A stretch of 22,631 nucleotides of DNA from assembly GCA_031263295.1 (NCBI GenBank), contig JAISGC010000107.1, forward strand, positions 1 through 22,631, written 5' to 3'. A program made the position numbers and the translations under genes. Positions within the stretch are counted from its first letter, which is position 1. Every line of letters begins with the position of its first letter. This DNA is from Rickettsiales bacterium. GTDB lineage: Bacteria; Pseudomonadota; Alphaproteobacteria; Rs-D84. The notes under the pieces are model-generated. The model was given only the letters and a program-made list of their open reading frames with translations, was not told the origin of the DNA and ran no database searches. This document shows, in pieces, positions 20,436 through 22,631 of this stretch.

Positions 20436-21155
20436 ATGACTGGCATACTGAAATCTTTATCGAAAATATCGGACAAGAAAATGGTCTTGTCGGCTCGCGA
20501 TGTCGGCAAGACTTTTATCGACGGCAACGGCCAGCCTTTGGCGATTCTGCGCGGCGGCGGATTCGATTTGCGCCGCGGCGAGATTCTGGCCTTGGTCGGG
20601 CCGTCGGGCTGCGGCAAGACCACCCTGCTCCAATGCGTCGGGCTGCTCGACCGGCCGACGCGCGGTCAGATTCTGATTGCCGGAACCGCGGCGCAGAAAT
20701 TGTCCGAATCCGAGCGCACTCTGGTCCGCCGGAATAAAATCGGATTCGTCTATCAAAGGAACAACCTGCTGTCGGATTTCTCGGCGCTTGAAAATGTCGC
20801 GATGCCGATTATGACGACGGGCGGCGACGCGAAGGCCGCGGAAAAAACGGCGATGAAATTATTGAAGATGGTGAATATGTCGGCGCGCGCGCAACACCTG
20901 CCGTCTGCATTGTCCGGCGGCGAGCAGCAGCGCGTCGCGGTCGCGCGCGCCCTCGCGAACAATCCAGATATTATTCTGGCGGACGAGCCGACCGGTTCCT
21001 TGGACCCAGTCCATGCGAAAATAGTTTTCGACCTTCTGTTCAAGATTGTTCGCGAAACCGGAACGGCGATGCTTTTTGTCACGCACGATATGAATCTCGC
21101 GGCCCGCGCCGACCGCGCCATCACAATAAAAAACGGAATGATAGTTTCCAAATAA
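20436..21155 (+). CDS. lolD: Lipoprotein-releasing ABC transporter ATPase LolD
   Basis: 239 residues; cytoplasmic ATPase that powers the LolC/E permease. Walker A GPSGCGKTT (about 70-78), Q-loop YQRNNLLSDFSALENV, signature LSGGEQQRVAVARAL, Walker B ILADEPTGSLD and the switch His in VTHD are present. I use ATG 20436; the ribosome binding site is only AAGAAAG, and ATG 20481 (MVLSARDVGKTF) is a possible shorter start. The 71-base gap after lolC contains a small palindrome AGCGGCG / CGCCGCT. A two-hairpin repeat follows directly after the stop, before the convergent secretin gene. Confidence 0.95.
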   Translation: MTGILKSLSKISDKKMVLSARDVGKTFIDGNGQPLAILRGGGFDLRRGEILALVGPSGCGKTTLLQCVGLLDRPTRGQILIAGTAAQKLSESERTLVRRNKIGFVYQRNNLLSDFSALENVAMPIMTTGGDAKAAEKTAMKLLKMVNMSARAQHLPSALSGGEQQRVAVARALANNPDIILADEPTGSLDPVHAKIVFDLLFKIVRETGTAMLFVTHDMNLAARADRAITIKNGMIVSK

Positions 21156-21157
21156 CG

Positions 21158-21242
21158 CACTGCCTGGTGGGGCGAGTTTTGATAAAACTCGCCAATTGCA
21201 AATTGAAGAGGGGCCGAATGGCCCCTCTGATAATTTGCAATT
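21158..21242. repeat. P2 two-hairpin element, copy B
   Basis: CTGCCTGGTGG, then hairpin 1 (21171-21193) GGCGAGTTTT-GAT-AAAACTCGCC, then hairpin 2 with base arms ATTGCAAATT / AATTTGCAAT and inner AGAGGGGCC / GGCCCCTCT. Compared with copy A at 2366-2460, four pairs of hairpin 1 change from TATT:AATA to CGAG:CTCG. It lies between convergent lolD and the secretin gene, 3 bases from one stop and 6 from the other. Confidence 0.88.
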
Positions 21243-21248
21243 AAACAC

Positions 21249-22604
21249 CTATTCGTCCAGCCATTCGCGCAAATCATCCCCCGCGAGCGGCTCCGCCCCG
21301 GCCTCGGTCGGCACGACGGAAACAACTTTCGGCGACAGAAAAACGACCAGTTCCGCGAACGGCGAAATCGTGGTCTCGGCATCCTGGATAAACGCATGCG
21401 TCGGGATTCCGATTATGACGATGTTGTCGCCGGCCGATGCGGGCACGGAAAAGTTCGCAATCTCGCCCTGCCGCGTGCGCAAAACAATCCGCGAATCGAC
21501 CTTGGTATATCCGCCGTAATCTCCATAGCGCCCCTTGGCGCCGACGATTAAATCGGTTTCGAGCCGCTCTTCCTTGGTGCATTGACCTATATCGAACCGC
21601 GACGACCAGTTGTTCGGAATGACGAATGTGCCCTGCGATATAAGAACTAGATTAGCCTGCTGCGCCAGAAACGACTGCAAGGTCTTGGTGTTGATTTCGG
21701 GCGACACGACCAGCGCCCGGCCTATGACGCCCGGCACCGACATCTTGACATTCTTGCCGCCGAACGCGGGCAGCATATTCATCCATACAATCGGATTTTC
21801 GGTGCGCGGATAAACGCGATAGACATCCATGTCATAGGCGATTAAATGGCTGCGCCCGCCTATGTCGGAAATCACGCGGCGCACTTCCTTTTCGGTCTGA
21901 TAGTTCCCGTCGAAGGCAAGCGTCTTGTCCTCCCAGTTTATCAGCATATTGTTCAGGTTCGCGCCGTGGAGCGCGTCGATAAGCGCCATCACGACGATTT
22001 CGTCTTTGGGCATATGAACCAGCCACCGCGCGTTCCCGGTCAGGCGCAATTCGTTTCCGTCCTCGTCGAAGTAATAATAAACGCGGGCCATCTTCGCCAA
22101 GAGTTCCAGCGCGTCTTCCAACGAGCCGGACTTTATGTCGGCCGATAATTTGTCGGGAATATCCTGCTCGGCGACAACCGATATGTCGGTCCCTTCGAGC
22201 AATGATTCCAAGGCCGCGACGATTGTCTTTTTCTCGAACTTATAGTCTTTGACATTGAACGCGGGCAAGGGATCCCCGGCGTCGAGCCTCGCCATCGAGA
22301 CCTCTTCCTCGGGCACGACGGAAAAGACATTCTGGTTGTCCCAGTCTACGCGGCACCGCCGCGGCAGTTCCAGCGAAAAGCGCCGCGCGGTGTCGGTGGT
22401 CAGCGCGGCCTTTCGCGGATAAATCGGAACCGAGTGCTCGTCTATGACCAATTGGTCGACAACCTCGACGACATCGAACTTGCTCTGCTTTGGCTGGCAC
22501 GCCGCCATAAAGAAAGAGAATAAGAGAATAAGAGAATAAGAGAATGGAGCGCGCAATATGCGTGCCGCTTTTATTTTATGCAAAAACCTTTTGACAAGTT
22601 CCAT
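21249..22604 (-). CDS. Secretin-family outer-membrane lipoprotein
   Basis: 451 residues. Signal with lipobox FFMAAC, so a lipidated N-terminus. Residues about 120-180 (IVAALESLLEGTDISVVAEQDIPDKLSADIKSGSLEDALELLA as a region) resemble the secretin N-terminal STN/N0 domain. The C-terminal part has the secretin ring pattern SRIVLRTRQGEIANFSVPASAGDN, IVIIGIP, and ends PFAELVVFLSPKVV, typical of GspD/PilQ/BfpB/PilN proteins. The lipobox favours the BfpB/PilN-type. It is short for the family. No other pilus or secretion gene is in the window; neighbours beyond 22631 are unknown. ATG 22604 lies inside a long inverted repeat whose inner arm encodes the hydrophobic signal FSYSLILLFSF. Confidence 0.85.
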   Translation of the reverse strand: MELVKRFLHKIKAARILRAPFSYSLILLFSFFMAACQPKQSKFDVVEVVDQLVIDEHSVPIYPRKAALTTDTARRFSLELPRRCRVDWDNQNVFSVVPEEEVSMARLDAGDPLPAFNVKDYKFEKKTIVAALESLLEGTDISVVAEQDIPDKLSADIKSGSLEDALELLAKMARVYYYFDEDGNELRLTGNARWLVHMPKDEIVVMALIDALHGANLNNMLINWEDKTLAFDGNYQTEKEVRRVISDIGGRSHLIAYDMDVYRVYPRTENPIVWMNMLPAFGGKNVKMSVPGVIGRALVVSPEINTKTLQSFLAQQANLVLISQGTFVIPNNWSSRFDIGQCTKEERLETDLIVGAKGRYGDYGGYTKVDSRIVLRTRQGEIANFSVPASAGDNIVIIGIPTHAFIQDAETTISPFAELVVFLSPKVVSVVPTEAGAEPLAGDDLREWLDE

Positions 22605-22631
22605 TCTCTTATTCTCTTATTCTCTTATTCT
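22515..22631. repeat. Long octamer inverted repeat over the secretin start
   Basis: Octamer GAGAATAA is repeated three to four times at 22516-22547. The inverted array runs from 22599 to the window end. At least 32 bp are perfectly complementary, with a 51-base loop. The secretin ATG (22604-22602) lies within the outer arm, and the inner arm encodes its signal peptide core. The array continues past the window edge. Confidence 0.9.

Noticed and set aside
22515..22631. CRISPR array considered for the tandem octamers.
   Set aside because: Units are 7-8 bases with no spacers; they are contiguous tandem repeats in inverted pairs.

Overview
The window looks like chromosomal DNA of an uncultured, probably host-associated Alphaproteobacterium. 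This is inferred from the AddB-type repair protein, the single LolC/E-type permease with LolD, the RecG/MnmE/RuvA/RuvC/SerRS sequence types and the GC-rich codon use; no 16S or other decisive marker is present. All large genes are ordinary housekeeping genes, packed tightly. The unusual content lies in the spaces between them and in short palindromic insertions inside them.

Layout. 1-2287 (+): 3' part of typA, then a small outer-membrane beta-barrel protein. 2288-3665: a repeat-rich stretch with a small secreted cysteine-rich protein (-) and an upstream ~110-nt small RNA gene. 3666-4934 (-): serS. 5116-6568 (+): a secreted cysteine-rich protein behind a long structured leader. 6569-10629 (-): ruvA, mnmE, recG. 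10681-11397 (+): yebC. 11510-12290 (-): a second copy of the small RNA plus secreted-protein cassette. 12456-12531 (+): tRNA-Thr(CGT). 12645-13325 (-): another small secreted cysteine-rich protein, behind a second copy of the structured leader. 13327-17454 (-): rsmI, engB, addB and ruvC, overlapping head to tail. 17498-21155 (+): LpoA-like lipoprotein, lolC/E, lolD. 21249-22604 (-): a secretin-family lipoprotein.

Main finding. Two paralogous cassettes (about 2475-3383 and 11510-12288, both minus strand) each hold a sigma70-type promoter with 17-bp spacing, a ~110-nt RNA of three hairpins ending in an intrinsic terminator, and then a downstream leader. The leader carries a segment complementary to the 5' half of its own small RNA in three helices. 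The paired bases differ between the two copies but pairing is kept, which suggests two cognate antisense switches. The architecture resembles the C4/CI antisense RNA immunity modules of phages P1, P7 and P4. Here the gene downstream is a secreted seven-cysteine protein, not a phage antirepressor. The C4 identification is an inference; the promoters, terminators and complementarity are read directly.

Second theme. At least six families of short palindromic or tandem-inverted elements occur between genes. Several also sit in frame inside recG, mnmE (two different ones) and addB (two copies of one), recalling the protein-coding palindromic elements of Rickettsia. One 13-base palindrome is found three times, each time at the apex of a hairpin from a different family. 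A ~100-nt leader with two mutually exclusive helices precedes two unrelated secreted cysteine-rich proteins. A two-hairpin element with full base-pair covariation fills both examined convergent gene junctions that carry it.
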